64,000 bases of DNA from an uncultured Clostridia bacterium (GTDB lineage Bacteria > Bacillota > Clostridia > UBA1381). The position numbers and the translations under genes were made by a program. The notes under the pieces were generated by a model. It saw only the letters and a list, made by a program, of their open reading frames with translations. It did no database searches and was not told the DNA's origin. Below are positions 45,443 through 52,631 of this stretch, piece after piece. The DNA is taken from assembly GCA_934454145.1 (NCBI GenBank), contig CAKSFT010000007.1, forward strand, positions 150,573 through 214,572. Direction: 5' to 3'. The first letter of the stretch is position 1. The number at the start of each line of letters is the position of its first letter.

Positions 45443-45709
45443 TCATATTTCTGTATTGTTCTCTTTTTCCAGCAATATCTGGTCTGTTTTGTTCCTCAGC
45501 AAAAGAAGCATGTCAAGCTCTTTAAGCGTGATGCTGATGCCCTCTTTGCGGAACAGGGACAACATTCTCGACAGATATTCGGTTTTGTTTATGTCATTTC
45601 TGCATAGTGCAAGGTTCTTAAGCTCTTCTTTCAACTTCTCATTGGTATCCAATTCATAATTGAATTTTGCCACTTTGTCAAATGTTAGTTTTTTCTTCTT
45701 GAAAAACAC
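45443..45709 (-). CDS. small helical protein of unknown function, upstream of the giant gene
   Basis: An 88-residue product rich in Lys and Leu, mostly predicted helix (KLKEELKNLALCRNDINK; LKELDMLLLLRNKTDQILLE), with no signal peptide. Longer frames exist, but GGAGG eight nt before GTG 45709 and a terminator at 45751-45776 upstream favour this start. The stop lies 13 bp before the giant SLH gene, so the two are co-transcribed. I do not recognise the family. A cytosolic helper, chaperone or regulator of the giant protein is possible from position alone. Confidence 0.6.
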   Translation of the reverse strand: MFFKKKKLTFDKVAKFNYELDTNEKLKEELKNLALCRNDINKTEYLSRMLSLFRKEGISITLKELDMLLLLRNKTDQILLEKENNTEI

Positions 45710-45744
45710 CGCTTTCACCTCCATGCAACCAAATATTATTGATA

Positions 45745-45812
45745 AGTATAACAAAAAACCACCCTTTCGGGTGGTTCTTGTCATAATTGGTTGATTTCAA
45801 AACATAATTGGT
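45745..45812 (-). promoter_or_regulatory. LytTR-type operator and -10 upstream of the small/giant gene operon
   Basis: On the minus strand ACCAATTATG occurs twice (45812-45803 and 45791-45782), start to start 21 bp. This is the spacing of LytTR/AgrA sites (9-bp repeats separated by 12 bp), and 7 of 9 positions fit the general LytTR consensus. A -10 TATACT is at 45750-45745, placing the poor -35 about 8 bp beyond the repeats, as at AgrA-activated promoters. Confidence 0.6.
45751..45776 (-). terminator. terminator of the two-component operon
   Basis: AACCACCC-GAAA-GGGTGGTT followed by TTTTG on the minus strand, downstream of the kinase stop at 45826. Confidence 0.85.
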
Positions 45813-45825
45813 CATTTTTGGGAAT

Positions 45826-47097
45826 TTATGAATTTAATATAATGCATACGGTCATAACGCCGCCGTCACTGCTGTATTTGATGCCGCCGTCATATTTGCG
45901 TATCGCAGAAAGCATGCTGGCAATCCCGATTCCGCGGTTTTTAATCATGTTGTTTTCTATCGCAATATCTTTTCTGCACGGGTTGCTGCATACGATAACG
46001 GTTTTGTCCGCAACCGTGCGGATATTGACCTCTATTTTGCCGTCCGCGCCGGATTCAACACAGCCGTTTACAGCATTTTCCAAAAGGTTTGACAAAACGG
46101 CAACAAAATCCATGTCGGATATCGCCGTACTTTCTTTTGTGTCTGCCTCAACGGACACCTCGATGCCGTTCTTTTGCGCCTTTGTACAAAAGCTGTTCAA
46201 AATGGCGTTTACGGTAATATTCGGGCAAAAGTCATTCAGCTTTGCCGCGCCCAGGCTGTTGTCATATTGTTCCAGATATTCCAGCGCCTCGCGGACTTCG
46301 CCCTTTTTCAGCATGGCGGCAATGTTTTGGTTGTGATGCCTGAAATCATGTCGGACGGTTTTTGCCGACAGTTCATTTTCTTTTGCAGTTTTGAGCTGCC
46401 CCTCTAAATATGCTATGTTCCGGTTAATCAGCTCTGTATTGCTTTCATCTATCATAGACCGTATCGTCCCAAAGATAACCCACAGGATTGAAACATAAAT
46501 CAAAACGGAAACCCCGAAAAACGGGATATATTTGCCGATGTGCCGGTATTCGGCATGAAATATCACCAAAAACAGCGCAAATATCGCCAAAAACAAAACC
46601 GAAACAATTGATATGGAATACCACGTTTTCCGACGTTTCCCCGGCACTGCCCTTACAGACGGACGCAAAAACCGTATGTATATCAAAGCCGCCGGGATAA
46701 ACAAAACGGTTCTTATGATATTTCTTGCATAATACACAACGGTTTCCGACGCACCCCTGAAAAACACTCTGCACAGTATGAGCGAAACGCACACAAATAT
46801 ACTGAACACGTCTGCATAGCTGATGAAAAGAAAAATCTTTTTGCATGCCGGGTCGGCAGAGGTCAGTAAAAATACAAAAAACGCCATGACAATCGTACTT
46901 GTAAACGCCGCGGCATAATACCCCGGGCTGTCCCCGAGCCCGAGATAAGACAGCGTGATAATCCCCACAAACACGGCACAGAATATCGAATAGATGAGTG
47001 CCGTTTTTTTCACAGAGTATTTCGGCTCGGTCATCGCCCAAAAGGAAATCAGGTGCGAAATCCCAAGCAAGACCCACGCCGCAATCATATGTATCAT
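45826..47097 (-). CDS. AgrC-type (GHKL) sensor histidine kinase
   Basis: A 423-residue membrane kinase with six or seven transmembrane segments (about 1-215), a short coiled-coil, a phospho-acceptor region VRHDFRHHNQNIAAML (about 250-266) and a GHKL ATPase with NLLENAVNGC and RGIGIASML. This layout is that of AgrC/ComD-like peptide sensors. The start overlaps the regulator's stop (ATGA) with GAGGAGG upstream, so the genes are translationally coupled. No AgrB or clear AgrD gene is seen nearby. The likely output is the LytTR-type site upstream of the giant surface protein operon. Confidence 0.87.
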   Translation of the reverse strand: MIHMIAAWVLLGISHLISFWAMTEPKYSVKKTALIYSIFCAVFVGIITLSYLGLGDSPGYYAAAFTSTIVMAFFVFLLTSADPACKKIFLFISYADVFSIFVCVSLILCRVFFRGASETVVYYARNIIRTVLFIPAALIYIRFLRPSVRAVPGKRRKTWYSISIVSVLFLAIFALFLVIFHAEYRHIGKYIPFFGVSVLIYVSILWVIFGTIRSMIDESNTELINRNIAYLEGQLKTAKENELSAKTVRHDFRHHNQNIAAMLKKGEVREALEYLEQYDNSLGAAKLNDFCPNITVNAILNSFCTKAQKNGIEVSVEADTKESTAISDMDFVAVLSNLLENAVNGCVESGADGKIEVNIRTVADKTVIVCSNPCRKDIAIENNMIKNRGIGIASMLSAIRKYDGGIKYSSDGGVMTVCIILNS

Positions 47098-47822
47098 TTT
47101 TTCATTGCCTCCTCACGGTAAAAATCAAAGTATTGCTCCTTAACACTGTTTCTGAGGCGCCTCGGGACGGGAATGTTCTGCCCGTTTGTCATGACAAGCT
47201 CTGCCCCGAGAATGCTCTGCACACACCGCAGATTCACAATATATGATGCGCCGACCGGGGCAAAGCCCTTTACGTCACAAAGCATGTTTTTCATGTCGGC
47301 AAGCGCCGTGTGCGTCTTGATGCTTTTCCCCGACTTTAAGTATATCTCGACATTATGGTTTTTGGATTCTATATACATCACCTGATACAGGTCGATGCGA
47401 TGTATTTCCCGACCGCTTGTCACAGGCACAAACAGACGCTTGCTCCTTTTCTCAATCACCCTGTCAAGCGTTTCGGCAAGCCTTTCCTTTGTGAACGGCT
47501 TTTTCAGGTAATCGTCCACATGCAATGCAAAAGCTTCAACGGCAAAATCGGGGCTTGTGGTCAAAAAAATTATGTCTGTATTGTCCGCATTTCTGTTTTG
47601 CAGCTCTTTCGCAATTTCTGTCCCCAAAATCCCCGGCATGCAGATGTCAAGCAAAGCAATATCCGGCGTGCCGTTTTTGTCCATGTCCTCCAGCATATCA
47701 AAAGGATTGAGAAAACAGCTGACCTCGACAAAAAGCTCCGAATGTGCGCCTGCATACTCTGACACAAGCTGTCTGATGTTTTCAAGTTCGCTTTTTTGGT
47801 CGTCGCATATCGCAATATTCAT
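47094..47822 (-). CDS. LytTR-family response regulator
   Basis: A 242-residue regulator with receiver domain (about 1-125; acidic pair CDD at 6-8, phospho-acceptor Asp59 in LLDICMPG, Lys in YLKKPFTKERL) and a LytTR DNA-binding domain (about 140-238, YIESKNHNVEIYLKSGK, VPVPRR-type end). ATG follows GAGGGGG. First gene of the regulator/kinase pair. The 278-bp gap upstream (47823-48100) holds the fourth palindrome and no convincing gene. Confidence 0.9.
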   Translation of the reverse strand: MNIAICDDQKSELENIRQLVSEYAGAHSELFVEVSCFLNPFDMLEDMDKNGTPDIALLDICMPGILGTEIAKELQNRNADNTDIIFLTTSPDFAVEAFALHVDDYLKKPFTKERLAETLDRVIEKRSKRLFVPVTSGREIHRIDLYQVMYIESKNHNVEIYLKSGKSIKTHTALADMKNMLCDVKGFAPVGASYIVNLRCVQSILGAELVMTNGQNIPVPRRLRNSVKEQYFDFYREEAMKK

Positions 47823-47997
47823 TCTTAAAAACCCCCTCTTTAGCCCCGGTGCAGTTTTTCCCGATACAAAAAAGATACACTCTGTCTTTCAAGTCGGGGA
47901 AAGTGTACCTTTGATATTTTATCTGACAGATTTGTACCGATTTCCCACGAAACAACACAGTCCGGCAAATCCTTTCCGAATATTTTGTACATAATTA

Positions 47998-48025
47998 TAA
48001 TTGTAAAACATCAGTTTTGCAATTA
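47998..48025. repeat. long-stem palindrome, copy 4
   Basis: TAATTGTAAAAC-ATCA-GTTTTGCAATTA, a 12-bp stem with one mismatch, related to copies at 7749, 25356 and 33762. Here it lies about 175 bp upstream of the LytTR gene rather than next to its ribosome binding site. Confidence 0.6.
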
Positions 48026-48100
48026 CTTAATTATATCACACATTCCGGACATTGTCATCACCCCAAAGTATGATTTTTCAAATTTCGGCGCTATGCACAA

Positions 48101-49228
48101 TTATGGATTACATTGCCCGCAAGGGGGGTAGCCGCCGCGCAGTGCCTCGTCACGGGTACAGTTCAGAAAGACTTTGTTTTTCTCTTTCATCTGCGAAACC
48201 GCCGCACATTCGGGGTAGTGGAACTTTTTTGTGTTTTTATTTCCTATATATTGGCAAATTTCCTGATTTGCAGGACTTTCGGAAGATGATGATTTTTCAT
48301 TTTCTGTCGGGTTGGTTTGTGCGTCCTTGTTTTTCTTTGTTGTAATCGTGACGTTTTTCCCGTCGCTCACCGCGATGATATCGCTTTGCATGTCGGTGCG
48401 GTACACCTTGACATCTGCGTCGCGCAGACGGCTCAAAACATCTTCCGTCGGGTGTCCATAGCTGTTCTCCCCGACAGATATCACTGCATACTTTGGCATA
48501 ATTTCACGCAAAAACGGATATGTGGTTGAGTTTCTGCTGCCGTGGTGCCCGACTTTCAGCACAGTCGCCGACAAGTCATATCCGGCATTCAATATTTCCT
48601 GTTCCTCCTCACGTTCTGCATCACCCGTGAAAAGAAAAGAGGTGTCGCCGTATATAACTTTCATTACGACAGAGCCATTGTTGCGATCGCTTTCGCTCTC
48701 GGTTATCGGGCCGTAAAATTCTATTCTGCTGCTGCCGAAATCAAGGGTTTGTCCCGGTTTTGGGTGGGCTATTGCCAAGCCCTGCTCTGCGGCTTTCTCC
48801 TTCAGGTTTTTATATGAGCGTGTGTCCGCCTCGGTTTCGGGGGCAAGCACATTTGCCGCCTTCATCTTGGCAAGCGGCGCGGAAAGGCCGCCGATATGGT
48901 CATCATCGGCGTGTGACGCAACGATATAATCGAGATAGTCAATGTTTAAATTTTTGAGATAGGTATAAATAACACTGCCGGCATGGGGCTTTCCGCCGTC
49001 AACAAGCATTGTTTTGCCGTCACACAGCACAAGTGCCGCGTCACCCTGCCCGACATCAATATAATGCACCGCAAAGCTGTGTTCCGAATAATCGGTTTCG
49101 GCTTTCGGCACCTCTGTGACACTTTGGGGCTGTGGCGGAGCGGTTATCGGTTCTGCATTGTCCGCGCACGAGCATAACAGCATGCATATGCACAAAAGCA
49201 TGGATATAATGCGATATTTGTTTTTCAT
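48101..49228 (-). CDS. ComEC-type metallo-beta-lactamase-fold lipoprotein
   Basis: A 375-residue lipoprotein (LCSC, lipidated Cys21) with a metallo-beta-lactamase domain (about 50-290) showing the metal motif SHADDDHIGGL, DVGQGDAAL and VGHHGSRNST, as in the C-terminal domain of ComEC/Rec2. That domain degrades or processes DNA in transformable bacteria, and stand-alone forms are presumed extracellular nucleases or phosphodiesterases. The C-terminus (about 325-375) has an Ada-like Cys motif (FHYPECAAV ... PPCGQCNP) that should bind zinc. GAGGTGA precedes the ATG. Monocistronic, with promoter at 49249-49277. Confidence 0.85.
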   Translation of the reverse strand: MKNKYRIISMLLCICMLLCSCADNAEPITAPPQPQSVTEVPKAETDYSEHSFAVHYIDVGQGDAALVLCDGKTMLVDGGKPHAGSVIYTYLKNLNIDYLDYIVASHADDDHIGGLSAPLAKMKAANVLAPETEADTRSYKNLKEKAAEQGLAIAHPKPGQTLDFGSSRIEFYGPITESESDRNNGSVVMKVIYGDTSFLFTGDAEREEEQEILNAGYDLSATVLKVGHHGSRNSTTYPFLREIMPKYAVISVGENSYGHPTEDVLSRLRDADVKVYRTDMQSDIIAVSDGKNVTITTKKNKDAQTNPTENEKSSSSESPANQEICQYIGNKNTKKFHYPECAAVSQMKEKNKVFLNCTRDEALRGGYPPCGQCNP

Positions 49229-49248
49229 TACACAATCACCTCAAAAAC

Positions 49249-49277
49249 ATTATAACAAATTTTTATGTATTACGCAA
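49249..49277 (-). promoter_or_regulatory. promoter of the metallo-hydrolase gene
   Basis: Minus strand: TTGCGT (49277-49272), 17-bp spacer, TATAAT (49254-49249). The -35 overlaps the palindromic operator region at 49271-49290. Confidence 0.7.
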
Positions 49278-49290
49278 GTGCGTATACGCA
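49271..49290. promoter_or_regulatory. palindromic operator between metallo-hydrolase and HTH gene
   Basis: Two overlapping palindromes: TACGCA-AG-TGCGTA (49271-49284) and the perfect TGCGTATACGCA (49279-49290). They lie between divergent genes and overlap the -35 of the minus-strand promoter. The adjacent HTH protein is the natural candidate ligand. Confidence 0.6.
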
Positions 49291-49335
49291 TAAACGCAAT
49301 AAATTGTAGAATTATATTTGTAAGGAGGCGATTCT

Positions 49336-49578
49336 ATGGGTATTAAAGATGCCATTGTACTGCGTATTAAGCAAATATGCAAACAAAAAGGAATAAAATA
49401 TAACACTCTGGCGACAAACTCGGGTGTAACGCCGTCAACTGTATACAGTTTACTTGACGAGAAAAGGCGCGACATCGGCGTTGTTGTCTTGAAAGAATTA
49501 TGTGACGGTTTGGACATTTCTATTTCAGACTTTTTTGATTCCGATATATTCCGCAATTTAGAACAAGAAATTAAATGA
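49336..49578 (+). CDS. small XRE/Cro-CI-type HTH regulator, copy 1
   Basis: An 80-residue protein consisting of little more than an XRE helix-turn-helix (about 8-66; YNTLATNSGVTPSTVYSLL, then ELCDGLDISISDFFDSD). Such stand-alone HTH proteins are common regulators in Firmicutes and mobile elements. AAGGAGG precedes the ATG. The divergent palindromes at 49271-49290 suggest autoregulation. Very similar at its C-terminus to the next gene and at its N-terminus to the third, indicating tandem duplication. Codons are more AT-rich than in core genes. Confidence 0.85.
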   Translation: MGIKDAIVLRIKQICKQKGIKYNTLATNSGVTPSTVYSLLDEKRRDIGVVVLKELCDGLDISISDFFDSDIFRNLEQEIK

Positions 49579-49684
49579 ATTTGATGAGTAGTCGCTCTAA
49601 AATCATAATATTTTTTATTGTATTATATATAGCCTACTTTTGCAATAATAACAGGCTATAATGAACTAAAGAGGATTAAAATAT

Positions 49685-49927
49685 ATGAATACTTATGAAT
49701 GTGTAAAAAATCGCTTGATTTTTCTGTGTGGCGAAAAGGGAATAACAATACACAAATTGGCAACAGAATCCGGTGTTGCACCGTCAACAATTAAAAATAT
49801 AATGTATGGCAAAAGCACTAATATGGGAATTGTTACTTTGAAAAAGCTATGTGACGGCTTGGATATTTCTATTTCAGATTTCTTTGACACTGATATCTTC
49901 CGTAATTTAGAACAAGAGATTAAATGA
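49685..49927 (+). CDS. small XRE/Cro-CI-type HTH regulator, copy 2
   Basis: An 80-residue XRE helix-turn-helix protein (HKLATESGVAPSTIKNIMYG). Its last 30 residues are nearly identical to those of copy 1 (LCDGLDISISDFFD, then FRNLEQEIK in both). AGAGG lies about 12 nt before the ATG. A TATAAT occurs upstream at about 49661, inside an inverted repeat TATAGCC/GGCTATA. A paralogue that has diverged in its recognition helix, so it probably reads a different operator. Confidence 0.82.
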   Translation: MNTYECVKNRLIFLCGEKGITIHKLATESGVAPSTIKNIMYGKSTNMGIVTLKKLCDGLDISISDFFDTDIFRNLEQEIK

Positions 49928-49971
49928 CTTGCTATGGGGTTTACTAAAATTTTGTAAGGAGACGGCTTTTT

Positions 49972-50298
49972 ATGGGGATTAAAGATGCAATTGTGTTGCG
50001 TATAAAAGAAATATGCAAGCAAAAAGGGATAAAATATAATACTTTGGCTACCAACTCCGGCGTAACACCGTCAACTGTATATAAGCTTGATAAAACGGAA
50101 ACGGAAATTGCAAACAGAAATTTAAGGAAAAATATGATTGCGGCATTCCTTGATGAATTGGAAAAGCAGGAGCACTTGATTACGGATTTTGATACCGGAC
50201 TTTGGAATGCGGTGATAGAATCAATGACGATATACTCCAAAGAACATATCGTTTTTAAGTTCAAGGGCGGAACCGAAATCAAGTGGTCTATTGTATAA
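49972..50298 (+). CDS. chimera: XRE HTH N-terminus fused to serine-recombinase C-terminal tail
   Basis: A 108-residue product. Residues 1-36 match copy 1 almost exactly (MGIKDAIVLRIK, then TLATNSGVTPSTVY), and the ribosome binding site region is also shared. After the junction near 50082 the sequence is the C-terminal end of a large serine recombinase (NMIAAFLDELEKQ, then FDTGLWNAVIESMTIYS and FKGGTEIKW). The catalytic domain is absent, as is the second half of the HTH fold. Probably a recombination scar left by an excised or decayed element. A terminator follows at 50298-50345. It may not be functional. Confidence 0.7.
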   Translation: MGIKDAIVLRIKEICKQKGIKYNTLATNSGVTPSTVYKLDKTETEIANRNLRKNMIAAFLDELEKQEHLITDFDTGLWNAVIESMTIYSKEHIVFKFKGGTEIKWSIV

Positions 50299-50345
50299 AA
50301 ACCTCACAGAGAAACCAAAACGGTGCATCTGTGGGGTTCTTTTTT
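50298..50345 (+). terminator. terminator after the HTH/recombinase chimera
   Basis: AACCTCACAGA pairs with TCTGTGGGGTT, followed by a T run to 50345. Confidence 0.85.
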
Positions 50346-50480
50346 GCCTGTACATTGAATTTTTGTGCAAATGGGAGAAAGCAGTCGGGAACGATTGCTT
50401 TTTTGCTGTTTTTGTATTAAAATACTTAAAGCTATGATCGCATAATACTAAAATTTTTTATGCTTTAGGGAGTTCTGTTT

Positions 50481-51653
50481 ATGGCAACAACATTACTGAT
50501 TATAATATACATCGCCTTTATCGGTTTGGGAATACCCGATTCACTTTTCGGTACAGCTTGGCCTGCAATATATTCTGAGTTTGAACTGCCGATTTCGTTC
50601 GGAAGTTTTGTCACGGTTATTGTATCTTGCGGTACCGTTCTATCGAGTGTGATAAGTTCAAAGATAATTTCACGGCTCGGAACAAACAAGGTTTCTGCTT
50701 ACAGTACGCTTTTAACAGCTTTGGCTTTGCTCGGCTTTTCTTTTGCACCGAATTTGTGGGTAATGTGCTTTTTGGCAATTATCCTTGGAATAGGTGCAGG
50801 GGCAATAGATGTGGCGCTTAATAACTATGTGGCGCTTCATTATTCGGCAACACATATGAGCTTTTTGCACTGCTTTTACGGAGTCGGCGTATCTGTAAGT
50901 CCTTATATATTGTCGCTTGTTATTGCCGGCAATTTCGGTTGGCGGGGCGGATACAGAATAGCTTTTGCCATTCAGCTTATCATAACCTTGCTTTTGTTTT
51001 TATCTCTTCCGCTGTGGCGCAAGGCGCACGGCGGTGAAAATGAGTCTGAGGAAAATACACACAAAGATTTATCGTTCGGAAGTGTATTGAAGATTCCGGG
51101 GGTAAAAATGATGTGCAGCCTTTTTATTGCCTCCTGTGCCATAGAATGTACCTGCGGCGGTTGGGGCAGTACATTCCTTGTAGAATATAAGCATTTGCCG
51201 GCAGAAAAAGCGGCGCAAATCATAATGATTTATTATATCGGAATGACGCTCGGACGATTTTTGTCGGGTGTATTGGCAGCAAAATTACATAGCTGGAAAA
51301 TAATAAAGTTAGGTCAAATTGTGATGGGACTCGCTTTGTTGCTGCTGATTCTTCCGGGTGGGGTATATCTGTGTGCATTGGGAATGTTTTTGATAGGACT
51401 CGGAAATGGTCCGCTGTTTCCGAATTTTAATTATTTGACGCCCGAAAACTTCGGCAGTGATGTATCGCAGTCGGTTATCGGTATTCAGATGGCGTCGGCA
51501 TATATCGGAATTATGCTTGCTCCCACACTTTGCGGTCTGCTCGGTCAAGTATTCGGAATGGTTATTTTTCCGTACTATTTGATATTGTTCTACGCTATAA
51601 TGATACCGGTAACAATTCGTATAAAAACGGTGTTAAAAAGAACTGAAAATTAG
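50481..51653 (+). CDS. MFS transporter
   Basis: A 390-residue membrane protein with 12 hydrophobic segments and family motifs (FIGLGIPDSLFGTAWPAI at the start; GIGAGAIDVALNNYVA in the fourth/fifth segment), resembling the fucose-permease-like branch of the major facilitator superfamily. The substrate is unknown. AGGGAG precedes the ATG. AT-rich codons like the HTH genes before it set it apart from the flanking core genes. The 246 bp that follow (51654-51899) contain only short inverted repeats and the TetR promoter/operator. Confidence 0.87.
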   Translation: MATTLLIIIYIAFIGLGIPDSLFGTAWPAIYSEFELPISFGSFVTVIVSCGTVLSSVISSKIISRLGTNKVSAYSTLLTALALLGFSFAPNLWVMCFLAIILGIGAGAIDVALNNYVALHYSATHMSFLHCFYGVGVSVSPYILSLVIAGNFGWRGGYRIAFAIQLIITLLLFLSLPLWRKAHGGENESEENTHKDLSFGSVLKIPGVKMMCSLFIASCAIECTCGGWGSTFLVEYKHLPAEKAAQIIMIYYIGMTLGRFLSGVLAAKLHSWKIIKLGQIVMGLALLLLILPGGVYLCALGMFLIGLGNGPLFPNFNYLTPENFGSDVSQSVIGIQMASAYIGIMLAPTLCGLLGQVFGMVIFPYYLILFYAIMIPVTIRIKTVLKRTEN

Positions 51654-51829
51654 TGTTTGCATTTCGGCGGACTTTTGGGCATTTTAATCTAAAAACCGGC
51701 GGTGCGTTTCTTTGCAATATAATCAGCCGTATTCCGATTTTACGATACATTGTATACGGAATTACCGGGTTTAAACACAATGCCCGGCATACCGAAAAAT
51801 AAAAAATCAAAAAACTTTTTCAAAACCTA

Positions 51830-51877
51830 TTGACAAAATGATATAACACTGTTATAATAAATGTAACGGTGTTATAT
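51830..51877 (+). promoter_or_regulatory. promoter and self-operator of tetR
   Basis: TTGACA (51830-51835), 17-bp spacer, TATAAT (51853-51858). An inverted repeat ATATAACAC-T-GTTA / TAAC-G-GTGTTATAT (51841-51854 and 51864-51877) spans the -10. A repressor bound there would block its own promoter. Confidence 0.8.
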
Positions 51878-51899
51878 ATAGCTTTTCGGAGGGGAAATA

Positions 51900-52517
51900 A
51901 TGGCTGATAATGAAATAAGTACACTTGACGCAATTCTGTCTGCGGCAAAAAAGGAATTTTCCGAAAAGGGTTTTCAATCCGCCTCTCTGCGCAAAATCGT
52001 AAAAGACGCAGGCGTAACTACGGGTGCGTTTTACGGCTATTATAAAAGCAAGGAGGAATTGTTTGACGCCCTTGTCGGCGAATACTACGATACGATTCTT
52101 GCTATGTTTAAGAAAGTCCAAGGTGATTTTCAAAAGCTTTCGCCGAAGGAGCAGCGTGAAAAAATGGACAGCGAAGCCGGCAGCGGAATGCGCGAAATGC
52201 TGGATTACTGTTATGCCGGCAAAGAGAAATTCAAGCTGATTCTTTGTTCGTCTGAGGGTACAAAATACGAAAACCTGATTCACGAAATGGTGGAAATAGA
52301 GGTTGACGCAACGCATAAATTTGCGTACACCATGCAAAAGCTCGGTTATCCCGAATATGAGATTGACCCGACGCTTGAGCATATGCTTGTAAGCGGATTG
52401 TTTTCGGCATTCTTTGAGGTTATTATTCACGATATTCCCTATAAGGACGCCGTAAAATACACCGAGGAATTAAGAGCCTTTTACTCTGCCGGGTGGAAAA
52501 AAATTATGGGGTTTTAG
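51900..52517 (+). CDS. TetR-family transcriptional regulator
   Basis: A 205-residue repressor: N-terminal TetR helix-turn-helix (about 8-55, LRKIVKDAGVTTGAFYGYYK) and a larger helical ligand domain with no close assignment. GGAGGGG precedes the ATG. The palindrome over its promoter implies autorepression. It heads a same-strand cluster with two ABC exporter halves, methyltransferases and ATC-hydrolase-family genes, so it likely controls the cluster in response to an exported or modified small molecule. Confidence 0.9.
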   Translation: MADNEISTLDAILSAAKKEFSEKGFQSASLRKIVKDAGVTTGAFYGYYKSKEELFDALVGEYYDTILAMFKKVQGDFQKLSPKEQREKMDSEAGSGMREMLDYCYAGKEKFKLILCSSEGTKYENLIHEMVEIEVDATHKFAYTMQKLGYPEYEIDPTLEHMLVSGLFSAFFEVIIHDIPYKDAVKYTEELRAFYSAGWKKIMGF

Positions 52518-52631
52518 CCCCTGATTTTTTGGGATAATGGTTAGCCTTGTCTAACTACACTACGGATATCGGAAAAGTCAAGCAGTTTTTCTTTATCATA
52601 CAATTAAAACCGCTGTAAGGAGGAATTTGCT

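Noticed and set aside
47840..47992. A 50-codon minus-strand frame with a single Cys (DCVVSW) just upstream of the AgrA/AgrC-like genes, possible AgrD-like signal peptide.
   Set aside because: No ribosome binding site precedes its ATG, the sequence lacks an amphipathic leader and acidic tail typical of AgrD, and no AgrB gene is nearby.
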